A DNA stretch of 64,000 nucleotides, taken from positions 201,291-265,290 of the forward strand of contig NW_017804465.1 in the NCBI RefSeq assembly GCF_001625305.1, in the 5' to 3' direction. Positions within the stretch are counted from its first letter, which is position 1, and every line of letters starts with the position of its first letter. Below, piece by piece: positions 24,801-39,800 of this stretch. The notes beneath the pieces are model-generated. The model was not told where the DNA came from. It saw only the letters and a program-made list of their open reading frames with translations, and did not search any database. This DNA is from Branchiostoma belcheri (lineage: Eukaryota; Chordata; Leptocardii; Amphioxiformes; Branchiostomatidae). The translations under genes and the position numbers were made by a program.

Positions 24801-27800
24801 TGGCAGGGAAAATTGTTCAACCTTTGCTTGCTGCCCCTCTTTCCTGACAGGTTAAACCAGGGTGGTGCAACTTTTGGGCGATAAAAAAAAGATATGACAG
24901 GTACTCAATCAGGAGTTTCATGATTGATGTCGCTTGAGATACTACTGACAAAGATCAATAAAATGAAAGCCTAATAATTATGTGTGGCCACTTTCCTGAT
25001 ATCTGGCTCTCTTTGTTCACCCTAGGTTTGAATTCATCACGATCGTCTGAATCCCGTGCTGTCCATCATGAGACTGAAATCACACCTGGATGCTTTCCAG
25101 TTCCAACACAGTGAAAGGGAAAACAGGGGCAATTCAAGTGACAATGGTTGAGATGAGTTTTCTTGCAGACTGTACTAGTGACGTTCAAATGGTTACATTA
25201 TTAGTAACCTCCATTAACATGGTACGTATAGCAAATCCCATATTGGGGTTTCTATCTGCACTTTGGTAAATTTCAAAGCTCAAGCATTGTAGAGATGTAC
25301 TGACCCCAGAGTAACCACCATTGGATATCCAATCAAAGCTCCAAGAATATATGCAAAATTAATATGGATACCAATATGGCAGACAGTATTTACTGCTGCA
25401 ATGGTACTGGCAACATTACCTTGAAGTATGGAAACCCTTTTGATTGATACAAAGTCTGGCATTACGAGTCTCTTTCAAATTTGCAGAGACGACGGAAGAG
25501 TCTTGGAATACGTTCGGAAACCCTAACAAAGATTGAAGGTCACGTGACTGGATATGCTCTGCAGGGATAATTTCACACCCCATATATTCATCGTTCAGTC
25601 GCTGGGCGTGACAAGTTTTCTTACACTGTCACAAGACGCAGTCTAACGTACACGTCACACACACGGCACCACCTGATTTGCAGGTCTTGGTAACTTCAAA
25701 TGACTCCGGGCTCCATAAATACTTTATGCCGTGTGATTCGAACTGGAGATGAGGCAATAAAGAGAGAATTTCCAGATGGCTTTGGCTCGCTTCATGGCTG
25801 ACCCCATTTTATGGGGGAGGTATCTTGAGCTTTGGATCTGTATTCAAGGCCAAATGTTGACTACTGTGGCAATGTTGCCTGGAGGGGGGGGAGGGAGAAG
25901 GGTAATAGAGGCTTGTTCTTCTGTCTATGATCTTGATCTATGGGGGAAAGTGATTGTTTGGGAAGTGATTCACACCTGACTACTGATAGGGAATGCTTTG
26001 GGGACAGATAGAGATGCTGACACAAAGTTATGAGGTAAATGGTTTAAGGCTTTGTGGCTACTGTGAATTAACATAGTTTGAATGTCAAGGCCCGGGACCC
26101 TTCCACTAAATAGAGATCGCTGAGCAACTACTGAGCAATGAAAAATTAGATATGTGTGACCCTTCATTTCATACTTGGAACATGATGCACAATGCAAGAG
26201 TATGACTTAAAACACACAAAACATGAAAAAAAATGTTGTTTGAAATTCATTGATCTACCAAATCTACCTTTAGTTAATTGTGTCCAAATAAGGAAAGCCG
26301 TACTGACCGGTCTCGCTTGCGGTTTCTCCCTTCATGGAGCTCCCGTCGCAGCTTTGGGGTCGAAGGTCAACTGGTGAACCGCAGGCGCTGTTTGCACGAA
26401 CCTCCCTGTCGCTATCGCCACGCCCGCTGTCATGGTTACTGAGTACCGTGTTCAGGCTGTCGTCTGATGTGTTTTGACCTTTTAGTCTCGTCAAGAGTCG
26501 GGAGACCTGAAGTAAAAACATTAAAGAATTCAATTATCCATTGATTATACACTACCATAAACATCAACTTAACTGCACAAAGATCACAAATGTCAGAAAA
26601 AGAGTTGAACACTAAGTCTGCAGAATAACAAGCAATGTCAGATGTTCAACTTTTGCAGTATGGCTGCTCAGAGCAATCGAGATGTTACCATAAATTATGC
26701 CACCATCCTGTTATCCAAACTTTCTGTTGACTTTAAGATGGTTACCACTTATAAGCCTTCAAAGCACCCTGTGTGGCATAGAAAAAATGAATACCTCTTG
26801 CCCCTTCCACCCCATAAAGGCACCAACCCGTCACTAAACACCCTTGGCATTTTCAGCTTTGAAAAGCGAGCAAATGTGTCTGTGAGTGGGGAGATCGTGT
26901 AACCGACAAATGGACAAGCGCCGAGAAACGTAAGAGGTTTGACATTTGGGATGATTGCTTCCTCCTCTCACTTTCAAATGTTTCTGCAGATTAAGGAAGG
27001 TTGCTGTATTTCACAATAAAGGTAGAATTGCACACCTTGGTCCTTTTAGTTGCCCTTTTAAAGATCACATGGAAAGAATCATGTGTTGGTTTCTCAGGTT
27101 TTTGCAGCCATGCTACTGCGGAAGATGGTAGCTGGGCTGCTGTTAAAACAGTTCGTTTTTCTCAGTTGTTTGTCATCAAAACAAAGACCAGGAGTTTATA
27201 CAGTCTTAAGAGAGATGCCTCATAGTGACCATCTGTCTTTTCAAAACAAGTACAGCCTCTCAATGACTAACAGGTGGTTTCAAGTCGGTCAGGAAGATGG
27301 TAAAAATCTTACTTAGTTGGAAAAATTCTCTAGCAAATTAGAAATACAAAAGATATATCTTGTCTTGAAAGTTCTTCTGTGTTGGTATAAATCGTTATGA
27401 TGCAAGTTTCCAACACAATTTCCAACACCAAATTTTTCACTGTACATGTACAACTTCCTTGACAAAGACTGAAGCCATACAGTTGAAGATCTGTCAGTGA
27501 GTACATCCAACTCCTTGTATTGGAAATTACAGTTTAAACTTGCTTCATCAAACAAACATTTGCAGTAGCATGATTTTGTGGGAAGGGGTCACGAAAATGA
27601 AATCGCCTTGAACTTTCCAAGATATTACAATATCATGAAAAGAAGTCTTTTTATTTCCTTAAGGTTATTTGCCAGATGGATGAAGAGATTGACAGGTTGG
27701 GAAGTGTTCTGGCCCATGACATGTTATCTCTCAATCCTTAATTTTTCACCAGGGCTGGCTCAGCTTGGTCGTTAGCCATCCTGATGTAATTTGTGGGCTG

Positions 27801-30800
27801 TGCTAAACCCCCAGACAGACCCCGGGGACTAGGTGATATCAATCAGCTAAGCAAACAACAGACCTTTTTCCTATAGTTGGGTTTTCCCCATCATATTGAA
27901 AGAAAGCAGATACTATATCCTCCAGATTACAATAATTTGATTAGCCCCCTTGTTTTTACTTTCCTTTCATAAGGCCACACCAATTTAATTTGTTGGTTCT
28001 CGGATTTGCCTCTTCGTTTTTTTCTGATTTGCAAAAAAAAAATTGATTCTGGTCCTGAATCAACTGAAAAATGCTCATGTTTTGCCCCCCAACAGTTGAG
28101 GAAAGTCCTTTTCTTCCTAGTTGTTACAGTTTTCTCATCTATCATTGCAGTGGTTTGATTAAAAGTTCAAAAATTCAAAGTTTAAATTTAACCCAGCCTT
28201 TTGTGTTGACTTCATGGCTCATTTTGTAGCATTTAAGCCTATAATAGGATGCCTAGACCTGTTTTTATTTTTATTTTTTTTCGCCCTGTCGCTTCATATT
28301 TTGTCTGAAAAAATCCGAGAACCAACAAATTAAATTGGTGTGGCCTAAGGAAAGGATTGTGACTAAATGAAAGCAAGCTAAGGCTCTTAAAAGATTAAGG
28401 CCTAACATCTTTATCTGTTTTTCTATTCAAAGCACTGAATATTGCAAAGACCAAATGCAATTGCAAATATGTCTTTTCTTGTATAGTGTACTTTTCTCTC
28501 ACATTATAAAAAAGGCACTGCAGACAAATCCTCTGAAATCTTATCCAAGCTGTTATCCCTGACTTTCAGGAAAGAAGGGGGGAAAGTGCAAGCTCTCAAA
28601 AACTTTAAGATGAGATGAAGAGAAAGCAATACATCTTCAATCAGCCCAATCTTTTTTTTTTCCTTTTTCAATCCAAACCACTTCATCAAGCACTTCAACT
28701 TCAAGACTGATAAGTGTCCTTTTACTGAGTGGTAAAGTTAAAGTTATATAAGAGTCTGAGGTTTAATACAGGAGTCAGTAGGAGTAGCCAAACTGGTGCC
28801 AGTGACGCACACGACAAATGAAGAAAAGGGTGCTGGTGTCACCAACATGAAAGCAGATCTGACAGTGCACTGCCATTAGGAGAGAGAAGAGAAATGTCCA
28901 GACTGTGCTTGATGTACGAAATGAAAAATATTCTAGTAAGCATCTTTAATCCTGAAGCCTATAAAAGAAAAAGAAACAGCCACAAACTACCATTTCAAGT
29001 TTCAGTGGATGCAGTAGAGGTAATTCACAATCAGGACCAGGTTCATAGCTTGATGTGCTCAATTCTACTGCGTCAACACAGTACCGGTAATATGTAGGTT
29101 TTGTCCCTTGCCTTCTGCTTTTATGCTATTTGCTTGCTATTTATATATCTTCACTATGAAATGACCGACACCAAAGGAAATGAATTGGTATGGCCAGAGC
29201 AATTAACACATAAAATAATTAGAACCCGAGATTTGAACCCTTGACCTTCTGGTCAAGAATCAGGGTCATTCAATCTGCTGACAAGCGACAAAAGCTACAC
29301 CCTGACTGCAGACCTTGACACTGAGCGGACGCCCTCCCACCTTCTCTTTGCCTTCCCACCTTCTCCCCACCCACTTTACAACCTCATCAATCATGCTACT
29401 GTCGAAGGAGGTAGACCTTTATGTCAAAAATCAATACCTGTTATTTAAGACCCGGTGTGCCTCTACTTTTATGAGCGAGTTCCTTTGCCCAAAGAAGGCA
29501 CTCCAGGATTAATTACTACAACTTTAACCTTTCACGATGTCCCACCGGGCCACCAGAGCTGTAAAATTGTAGTTCACTCCTGTTGGTTTCCTCGGCAAAA
29601 CATGATTTATTTTCCATTGACTTTCTTGGCAAGAAATAGCAAAAACCTTGGTTTGCAACAGGCAGTGTGCAATATTTTTATTAACAATTTTTGGTGTTAT
29701 GCATCAGTGCTACATTTTTTTGTGTATTAGCAATTGCCATTTGGATGCTTTGTGAGCCACAATCTGATCGTTGCTATCTTTTTGCAATAAGTGCTTATTC
29801 TTTTAATCATCTATCATTTTGTAAACATATTGGTATTGCTGTTTGCCTCTGGTAATCAGTTTGATGGATGATGTGGCAGTCTGTTTTCCAATCAAATCAA
29901 TCCTTATACTCGGGTCATTCTAAACTTTCCAAGTGTTTTTTTTGCAAAACAAACAATCAGAAAGTAACTGTAACAGATTGTACCTGGAATATGTTTGTGG
30001 TATTTTGTAATCGTGGCAGATTGTGGGGTTGAAACAACATCATGCCAAGGGTTCTATCTTGTTGCTGAGTCTAGACTTATTCGACCGGAAAAATCATTGA
30101 AAAATGGTAGACCGACATCAATAGATGGAAATTTGATTGTATCAACTAAATTGTCCCAGAGCGAATCCATGATGGTTTTCCCAAACCCCGTTAGTATCTA
30201 TACTCAAATCACATCCCTAATTATTCATCAATCAGTGCGCTTGGCAGCCTCTGGGGCCTTGGCTGACACTTCTTCATATTTCCTATACACTTAAAAGGAA
30301 ATCAAATTTTAGCATTTGCAGAAATTATCGATAAGTCACGATTTTCCATTATCATCAATATTTTGTATCACTGCTGTGATTTGTTATGTGAGGGAGGTGT
30401 AATGCATGGGAAAGTAACGTTATCATATAATTCAAAGCAATATTACAAAACCTATTCATACAATGGGAAACTAGGTAACTTGTCAATCAATTGACCCAAA
30501 TCAAGCAGTGTGCCAAAACCATCCATCTAGCATTGCAAAGATAGATAGTGTACAAGAAGAAAACATGCTTATCCCACACAAGGATACAGCATCAATTCCT
30601 TCCAACAATATTACAGCGTCTAACGATGTACCGTGGGTAATTGATCGATTGATTGACAGATAAATCAAAGCATACGCCGAAGCTACCCCGGGACCACCTC
30701 GCGATGGTAAAGACGAATCATGCTGCAAATTGGATCCTGTTTCCCCTACCCCTCTGGGACGCGCCCGATCATTTGGGGAGGGCGGGTGGAAACACGGGAT

Positions 30801-33800
30801 CAGACAGACCCAACTTCGAGGGATCAAACCCTCTCATATCTGTCACGCTGGATCTTGCCAATGGTTTTGTATGTTATTGTTCAACTCAAGACCATTTAAG
30901 CATATTAAGATAACTAAACTGTAACACTCATATTGCTACCACCAGCTAAATGATTAGAATTATTGAACATTTACCTTCAGCTCCAAGGGATCAAAGCCTC
31001 TTTTCGTATTTGTCACACTGGATCAAGTGTTGCAAGTGAGTTGCAATTGCCGACCCTCCAAAATTTACCGTAAAGCGTTGCAAGGATACCCCCATGCAGA
31101 CCCTCATTTAAGTCTTTTAGGGATGGTATGCATATTTGTAAATCATTGATTGTAACACTTACTCACTTTGGGCATCTTATTTGGTCAACTTAGTGGTTAG
31201 AATCATCAAACAGCTACCGACAACTCAGTAGGAGCTAATCCTCCCCTATCAGTCACGGGAGATCAAACTGTCAAAGTTCATTTGCATATCGTTGTTCCAC
31301 CCGAGACCACTTAACTCTTTTACCATAAAATACGTTATGTAAGCCATCGATTATGACACTTTTGCACCATATGGCAGTTCAACGTGAACTAGTTTTACCA
31401 TCAGCGGAACGATTAGAATTACTGATGGTCCTTATTTGCATGTTCTTGCCCATATGGGCTAGATACAGTACATGTAGTTAATATGTTATTACATAAAGAC
31501 TAATGGTAAAATATCATTGACTGTAATGTTGATAGTGAACAAGGGGAGGAATAAAATAGTTTAGCATATAAGGTAAATTTGTCAACGTTATTACTAAATC
31601 TATTGTATACCACTAGATTTATCATTTGCAGAACACTTAAACATATAAAGCTATGCTGCCACTAAATTTACTGCAACAATACATGTTATCAAACCTCATA
31701 TCAGGAAATATAAGTATAAATTGTTCAGACAGTAGCTGTATGTTCTCTATTGCTTTACTTTCCTTTTATGACACTGTACATACATTATTAGCCTTCAGGC
31801 ATGCATGATTTTACAAAATTATCGTATGACTGTGTCTTACTGTTTTCCTAAATGTAGCTAAAGCAAGGGATTTAATATCATATTTGATTGAAATGAGAGA
31901 TAAGTGAGGGACTTCAAGTTTGTTTAAATAATCCAGATTGAAAAACATGAAACGAGGCGAGTCTTATTGGTTCTGCCAGCGAGGCCGACGCTAAAAATGA
32001 TTACCTCCCAGGCGGTGAAGAATTTGCCGAGATAAATTGAAAGATAAGTTTCCGCGTTCCCTGCCCCGTTGGACTGCTGGAGTGTGAAAAATGAAATTAT
32101 AGTGAAGTTGGAAATGTGGAATGTTTCTTCGATGAATTTGAGAGATACGGTGGGCGATGTCTGATTTGCTGAGTCGGCGAAAATTTGGATCAGCTTGGAA
32201 AACCCCTTATTAAAACTGCCAGTCAACCATTCCTCGCTTAATGGCAGCCAATTTCTCATCATCAGGTGGGGAAGTGAGTTTCAGGGCTCGAAATACATGT
32301 GCCACCTGCTCGTGTAGGTGAAATTGGAGCTGTGCAGGTGTTTCAGACGTCTATGTGCACCTAACCTGCAATGGGCCAATATTAAACCAACCTAAGATAA
32401 CATACGACCTATAGTGCTCTGTTTTCAATTTTTACTTTTGAATACAGCAGATTCAAAATGGCCTCAAAATGGCACCTTCATTGTTTTTAGTGGCGAACTA
32501 GAGGGCCATGAAAATGAGTGATTTAGGTATAATTTACCTGGCACAGGTTATCTCAAATGTTACCTGCCTCCTTGGCAGACTCTTCAAATCAGGCTTTTGG
32601 GGGACTCAAAATGTTTCTGGCATGCTGAGGCATGGCACAAGAAACTTCTATACGAATGTATAAAGTATGAATAGAAGTGATATGCCATCAGAAAAAAAAC
32701 AAGCTCATATAGTCCGCTAAGGAGGCTAAAAAAAAGTATATTGAGCCCAGTTAGTTTGCTGGCCATGGGGAGGGATGATTGGTTCTCTACTCCCTGTAAC
32801 AGCATAAAGGCTCCCGTATGATACACCACAAGCTGACGCCTCGCTGGAGAGGGGACTTAATGAAATTTTCAAGTCGGCACACAAACTTGCGCGCCTGCTG
32901 GTAGGAAATTGGTTTTTGGTTGTTTGATTTTGATTTGAGCGCTGGCCTTGCGGTGTACTCCACTTTAAGGGCTGATCGGCTGCCATGGGGCCACAGCAAT
33001 GCGATTAGTTGTTTCTCAGACCTGTTTGTTTGGAAAAAATCCAGAAAAGATTCATTTCTAGCATATGATTATGAAGTGATAGTTTTTCAGATTTTGGTTC
33101 ACTTTTTTAGGCTTGGGTTTACAGTACTGTTTGTAATTTTAAAAGACAAGTTTAGGATGTTTGCCGGCCATCTTATCTATTTATTCAAAGGCAAGTATAC
33201 CGGGGGTGACTTTCAGGCAGTGTGGCTGATTTTCAATCTCTTGTTCAGGCTATCCCAATTTAGCCCTATGGCTCAATTTTTTAAGAAAAAGTCCCAGAAA
33301 CGACATTTTAGATTAATGTGGCCTGAGGACCACCTGTGGCTGTTAATATCCGTTCACCTGCGCATGTTGTCTCAGCACAATGTTGGTTACAACTGGGAAG
33401 TGACCTAAATAAGAGATGGTCTCTGATCAACTAGTCCGTCTTCATTAGTACATAACGGCCTTCACATGGTCAGGAGAAGGGTAGCCTGGATTTCCAGAGA
33501 CTTAACACAGGCCAGCCTCTCAGCTCCAGGGCTACACAGGGTAGCTCCTAGCCTCCAGGCCCTGTAGGCCATGGAAGCAGTCTGGCACCCAGGCTAGGAG
33601 AAGGGAAGTAATCCTTTCTTGTAAGGTGTACTTACTTAATTCTACCGGGTCACATATACCTGCCAACATGCATCTAAAGAGACCTCCAATCCAATGTGTC
33701 CCAGTATAAGGAACTGTAGTGGGGAGAGGCATGGAGGTGCTACGCTAGAGCCAGCTAGGCTATACCCCTAAGTCTGACAACACAGCCTATGTACTGACAA

Positions 33801-36800
33801 TCATAAACCCTAACTGTATTGGAACTGGATTGTCGGGATATTGGGTTGTCCCTGCACTACAGATCTCAAACACACTGTACTTCAGGGTGGTGCTTCTTAT
33901 ATGTAACCTGGATACGTCTTAAGTATTAGTAAGAAACTAGAAGTCTCTACCAATTTTCCTTGATCATCATCATCATACAATATTGATATCAGGAGCTTCG
34001 AATACTTCTGCTAGCATGATAAAGGTTATGTATGTTTTATCAGTTTCAATTTTCCTGAAAATTGATGAGGGCTTTGGTAATTTCAAACTCATACATATTG
34101 ACATGCACTCAGTGCTCAATCAATACCAATGGCCTTTCAAATACAGAAACTGGATCTTTATTTTTAGTACGACTTGAAAGTTTTTCCTTTTGATAAATCT
34201 GATGATAAAGATTTCTGTTATTGATTTTTTTCTATTTTGCTAACAGAATAAGTGGTACTGAGAAAGTCAAACCCAAAAAGTTTAGTCATATTGTTCTTCA
34301 CTGTATTCTTTTCCTTGTTACCAGGTAAATTGGTGGACTCTCCAAGCAGAGGTTTAGGACTCTTAGGTTTGTTTTTGATGTACTTGTTATGAGGTGTTTT
34401 TATCAGGCTTTCTTTTTTGCACTGGTATCTTTTTTTAAGCCAGCCAAAGGGAAACAAATGGTCGCTGCCTAGCAAATGGATACTGCCTTGCCAATTTTAT
34501 ACTGTCTTTGCAGATACCAAAATGTCTGTTTCAAGATAAAGATTGGCCCAGGGACTCTAACATGAGAATTTGGACCTGGCCATTGAACACTGGGGTGTAG
34601 TGAACAATGGTGGAACCGAAAGTATACAAAAGTCTCAGATGTTTGCGGCAGGGATACTGTTACGTGTAATTGCAGGGGAAATGTTACAGACTTTGGGCTT
34701 CCTGGGGTTGGGGGCATGGGATGGTCCCCGGGGTAAACACATGGAAACTGTTGTCTGAACAAATTGGTTACAGTTTCAGACCTCTTTCATCTTGTCAACA
34801 TCTCTGGAAAACATTTCCAGATCATCAAATATTTCCTAATGATGATTGCGACCAGGTGTACCTGACTAATGACAATAAATCTAACAAGCCAAACATTTCT
34901 GCAACAGAAGTGGAAGTAAAAGTAAAGGCTTTTTTAGTGAAAATTAAAGCTTAAATTTTGTGACAGAAAGTGAACCTAGAAAGTAAAAGTCATTTTAGAA
35001 CCTAGAAAGTGAAGTCAGAAATTGAATGTGATTTTAGAACCCACAAAGCGAATGCACCCAAAAAAGTGAAAGTCATTTCTGTCAGTAAGTGGATGTGAAC
35101 TCATTGTGCCCTTCATAAACAATGTTCAAGGGTTGTGACAACATTTTCTTTGTTCTTTTTCAAAGTGCCTCTGGGTGTGTGTATTGTGTAACTGGATTAT
35201 TTTTTTCTACAAAGCCTTCTGTCTTTTCCATGGGTGTTTATACTGGAGTTTATAAAATCTAAATGTAAACTAAGAAGTGGTTTACTCTTTGCTCTTTGTT
35301 CTGTAGTCATTTGTGAAAGTGAGGTTGTTTATTCTGATGTCCCCTGAATGAAGCCTGGAACAATAGCTTGAACAAAAGCTAGGCTTCTGTACACACAATT
35401 TTATTTGCCCTTCATTTTCTCTAATCCCACTCAAGCACACCATAAAAAGCCTCATACTGACTTTCTACCATTAGTGAAAATAAAGTAGACAAAGCTGGGA
35501 ACTAAGGTTCAAACAATAGAAGGGCTTTTCTACACTATTTTATTTGCCCTTTATTTTCCTCTAATCCCACTCACGCATGCTATGAACTGTTATTGTTAGT
35601 AAAAAAAGCTCAAATGAAGAAATGAATTCCCTACATCCTATTTTAGATTCTTCAAGCAGATTTTGTGGTGGCTGCAAGTTAGTATCAAATTGGCAGGGTA
35701 GTAACCATTTGCCATTCAAAGAATGAAAAAAGATACCAGTACTGTAAAAAGAAATGCCTAAAACATGTCAAAGACAAGTATATGATGCCTAAACCTCTGC
35801 ATGTAGTTGCCTTCATTTTCTCCAAACCCTCTCCGGTAACACATAGAAAAGGAAACGCTTTTTTCCTATAACTGGCTCATTATCTCTACTACAAACAAAC
35901 ACGGACTAGTTAACCCATTGTGGGTGTGTATAGGCAGAGGCAGGGGGCATGAGGGACCACCAAGGTTCCCACCTCCAGATCTATTCATGAATTCCCCCCA
36001 CCATCTGTCTACTTTGTCTTGCTATGGCTTCTCCCATCCGCTCCCATCTACATTACAATTGCAGATTGAATGGGCCCTGGACCCCAAAAGATGGCAATTA
36101 CTCTATGGGTCAGAACACAAAGTGTCTAGCCTCTCGTATAAAATTAGGGGTTACCATTTGCTACCGAAGGAAAAATGGTCTCTGAGAGTCCATGGTTTGC
36201 TGGAAAAATTATATAGAATGGAAATGTCCAAGTACAAGAATAATATGCGTGAGTTAGCTAGCCCTAACCTCTATATATCAGGCTTCAGAAAAGGCTGGAA
36301 AAAGTTGAAATTAGCCACGAAATAGACAGATAACATGCCATGGGAGTTGGTACAGTTTGCCACTTCTGGGGGAACTATTTAGCCAATTTTTCATATTTCC
36401 AGTCACTTCTGAAACCAGGTAGAGGCTAAGCTGGCCCTGGAGTTTCTATTTTCCACCAAAGAGTCTGCTAGAGACTACTTTTCCATGATTGATATCATAT
36501 GGTATCCTACTACTGGCACAAAGTAAAAGTCTAAAAATAGGCAAAGAAAAATGTAGTATTACAGGGTACATGGTTCCATATTGAAAAGCCTAGCAAGAAA
36601 TGTTTTTGTTAATGAATTACTTTTCAATTTGAAAGGGGTTGATGTTTAATATTCATTTCCAATCCAGACAGCAGTGAATGAATTTACAAATTGTGTCTCA
36701 TGGCATAATCCCTTTTGATTAAAAAGTTGTTTTGTTTTGACAACTTATGGGGCAAACCAATTGGGGGGCTGGTTAGAAAAACAATTTGGGGATGAAAAAA

Positions 36801-39800
36801 CAATTTGGGGTTTGAATAGCTGTCTTGCTTTCACATGTAACAGAGAACAGACTAATTAGAGCTGGTTGGGAGGGAAGAACAGTTTGAGGTGAGAACTGGG
36901 AGGTACATCTGGGTTCACAAGTACTTGTCACTCAAACCCTCATGGCAGACTCAAGGGGAATACTAGTACATGTACTAGTAGTCTAATGGTACATTTTCAT
37001 GGCTGGTTACTGTACACACTGTTTTGTAATTGTTGCCACATTTTATGATTAGCTATCATTTTTAAGGAACTATTTCTGCCGCCATCAGGCTTCGGCAAAA
37101 ATAGGGTGATTAATTGGAGATCTAGTGTGCCCATAGTAAGGGTGCAGACCATTGTTAATACGAGTTGGAAAGTAGTAGCAATCTCCGAGAAGAAATTTTG
37201 GTGGCTACAAGACAGTATCAAATTTGCCAGAGTCAGACTAAAATTGGTTTGGATTGTGGAAAAAAAGATACCGGCCCAGAAAAGTAAGCCCAATAAAAAA
37301 GGCCTATAAAGAAGTAAAAATATAAGCCTAAACCTCTGCTTGGAGAGTAGGAAATCAACCTTTCTGACATTAAAACTGAATGGAAATCTGTGCCCACTTC
37401 CCATGGCAGTGCAAGGTGCTGCCCAGAATCCTGCTGGTCAGGTCATGTTTTCTCAGGCTGCTCAGGTCCCAGGACCACAAGCCCACCGCCACATATGTGT
37501 GACATGTGTGCCTCACTCCCATTCACACCTCAAATGGACCTTCCTTTCTCACACACCCATCATTTTCCATCATTTTCCCATTGACAAGTGTGTGTGACAT
37601 GAGCCTCCTTTAAGGCTCTGAGCAGCTGGATTTCAACATTGCTGTTTTTTGGCCGATTATGTAGAAACTTTATGGTAACTGTTCAGCCATTTTAGGTAGC
37701 AGAGGAACAGAGGCAACTCTGAATCTACTGGTCCAGAATCAAGGTCTTCGTTCAACAACTGCACTACACATGAAAGTCAGACTCTGTTCTTTTCCCTACA
37801 TCTATCAGTGTCCCTATAGTCAGGTCTCTTTGTGTTATCCTATCAAAAAGGTTATAAAGATCCCCCACAAAGGAAGAAACTAGAAAATAAAGGTCTTCAA
37901 CAACTGCACCACACATAAAAGTCAGACTCTGTTCTTTTCCCTGCATATACAAGTGTCCCTATAGTCAGGTATCTTTGTCTTATCCTATCGAAAATGTTAT
38001 AAAGATCCCCCACAAAGGAAGAAACTAAAAAGGTACTGTGTTTCTTTTTTCCGTAATTGCACCTCTGAGCATTGCTACTTTTGTGCCAGTTCAGTTGTGC
38101 CTGAGAAGTCAAGACTCAGTTCAGAGGAGACTAAACAGAATCAAATAGGCAGACCGATCAGCTCTCAGCTTTTCTGATGTACAGATACTCAGGAGTGCAC
38201 AGAGATTGAAGCTTGCTTCTGATGTAGTGTGATTGATGTGAACCAAACAGGAAGATCACAATATGATTTTATTTGTTGTTGTTCTTTTTTTCTTTGCTTT
38301 TAGATCAGAGAGAATGCTTTGGCAGCTGCCAGACCAACATTGGAGCGAACACTGTTTTTTTTTTCAATCAAAGGAAAATAAAAGAGCTGTGGTCCAAATT
38401 CAGAAGAGGACAAAGAACCTCAATTTACTAGTTGTCTTGCAAGATGGAAACATCGACAAATATGATATCCTTACAGTTAATTGCTATTGAGAAACTGCTG
38501 ATGTGAAAATGTACATCTATCATATCTACAACACTGTCCAACATTTGGAAATGTAATAGTTGTATTGGCTGTCAAACAATTCATATTGTCTAGTACCAGG
38601 TTTTCTCTTGCTTTTGCTGCTCTAAACCATCTACTGGTAATAACAGTTATCTGGGAAAATATGACTAAACCCTGATTGGCAGCAGGAGACTTCAGCAAGA
38701 AATCTATCTCCAGTGTCTTCCCGTGACAAAGCCCATTGGCTGGGTGTGAGCCATTTTGTACCGAGGCTGTTGAGTGCTGATGTGCGAGAGGAGGTATTCA
38801 ACCCTGGTGTCAGGCAGATCGAGTAACATGGGGGGAAAGCCCTGCAGTAATGGAAGAAGAGCGGAGGATATCCCTCTCAAGCCCGCTCCCCCCTGCCAAA
38901 ATGTCAGCAGAGGGGCTGCCTTTGATGTTGGCGATTTGGAGGGAATTTACGGGGAAGGAACGGCATGATCAAGTGTCAAAGTGATCGCCAAACCCTAAGA
39001 TAGTGGCTTACAGGAGATGGTGATGGACTGGGGAGCTTCTCATCCTTCTTGTGAATGGGTATCATTAAAGGGAGAACAGAGAGGGGAGAGAGGAAATCAT
39101 TAATCCAGTTAAAAGATGTTTTGGAAGGTTGCCAGAAAATGGGTTAGCCTGGGCGCCAGACTGTTTTCAGGGCCAGTGATATAGGCTAGCTCCTTGGCTC
39201 CAGGGCCAATATGTCCACAAGAGAATTTGACCACTTATATATATACCTCAGACAGTGAGTCTACTTTGAACCCCTTCTTTTACTTATAAAAACACTGTGA
39301 CTGTATTATAACTACTTAACCACTTTATTATAGTACTTTAGTATAGGTTTTCTAATTAGCAAATGACTGATCATGATATTGATTAGGTGTGTTGGCCCCA
39401 ACAAAGCACTTGACATGTTGTCAGCAAAGAGAAAAGTGGTATCCCATCCCCTCATTTGGTGTATAGTGTCTCTATAAGACAGGAATCACTATTTACTGTG
39501 GACACCTACCTCCGACCACCTGCCAGCTAGCACTGAAACACAAGTTTGTCTCTCATGTATACAAAACTGTGGAACACGTACTAGATAGCTGCTAATCCTA
39601 CTGGGTAAGGTCCAATGCTTGCCTTTACCTCCCATCTAACAGTGAAATAGAGACTCGACTCAATTCCCACCCTCCCTTTACACACTACCTCAATTTGCAA
39701 CATGCACCATTCGGTAAACCGTTCTCAATTACCAATTTCCCAACGCCTTCTCCCAAGACTGCTGCGAACCCATGAAAGCAAGAGTATCAGAGACCTGGGA

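Larger units (their letters stand above)
9824..26307 (-). other. Protocadherin intron 2 (16.5 kb)
   Basis: It is bounded by donor GTCAGT at 26307-26302 and acceptor CAG at 9826-9824. It contains a pair of diverged 260-bp copies (10.65 and 12.43 kb), SINE-like pieces, family A elements at 12729-12965 and 21032-21248, an F repeat near 16 kb, and repeat-poor tracts at about 16.15-17.65 and 23.5-24.9 kb. I saw no additional exon with both splice sites and a phase-1 compatible frame, but small alternative tail exons cannot be excluded by eye. Confidence 0.7.

Noticed and set aside
32920..33408. 162-codon open frame
   Set aside because: Low-complexity hydrophobic/aromatic translation, no start or splice context, and part of it overlaps a family A right end near 33305-33323.
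35918..36325. 135-codon open frame
   Set aside because: No recognisable domain or splice context; lies in repeat-rich intron on the strand opposite to the host gene.
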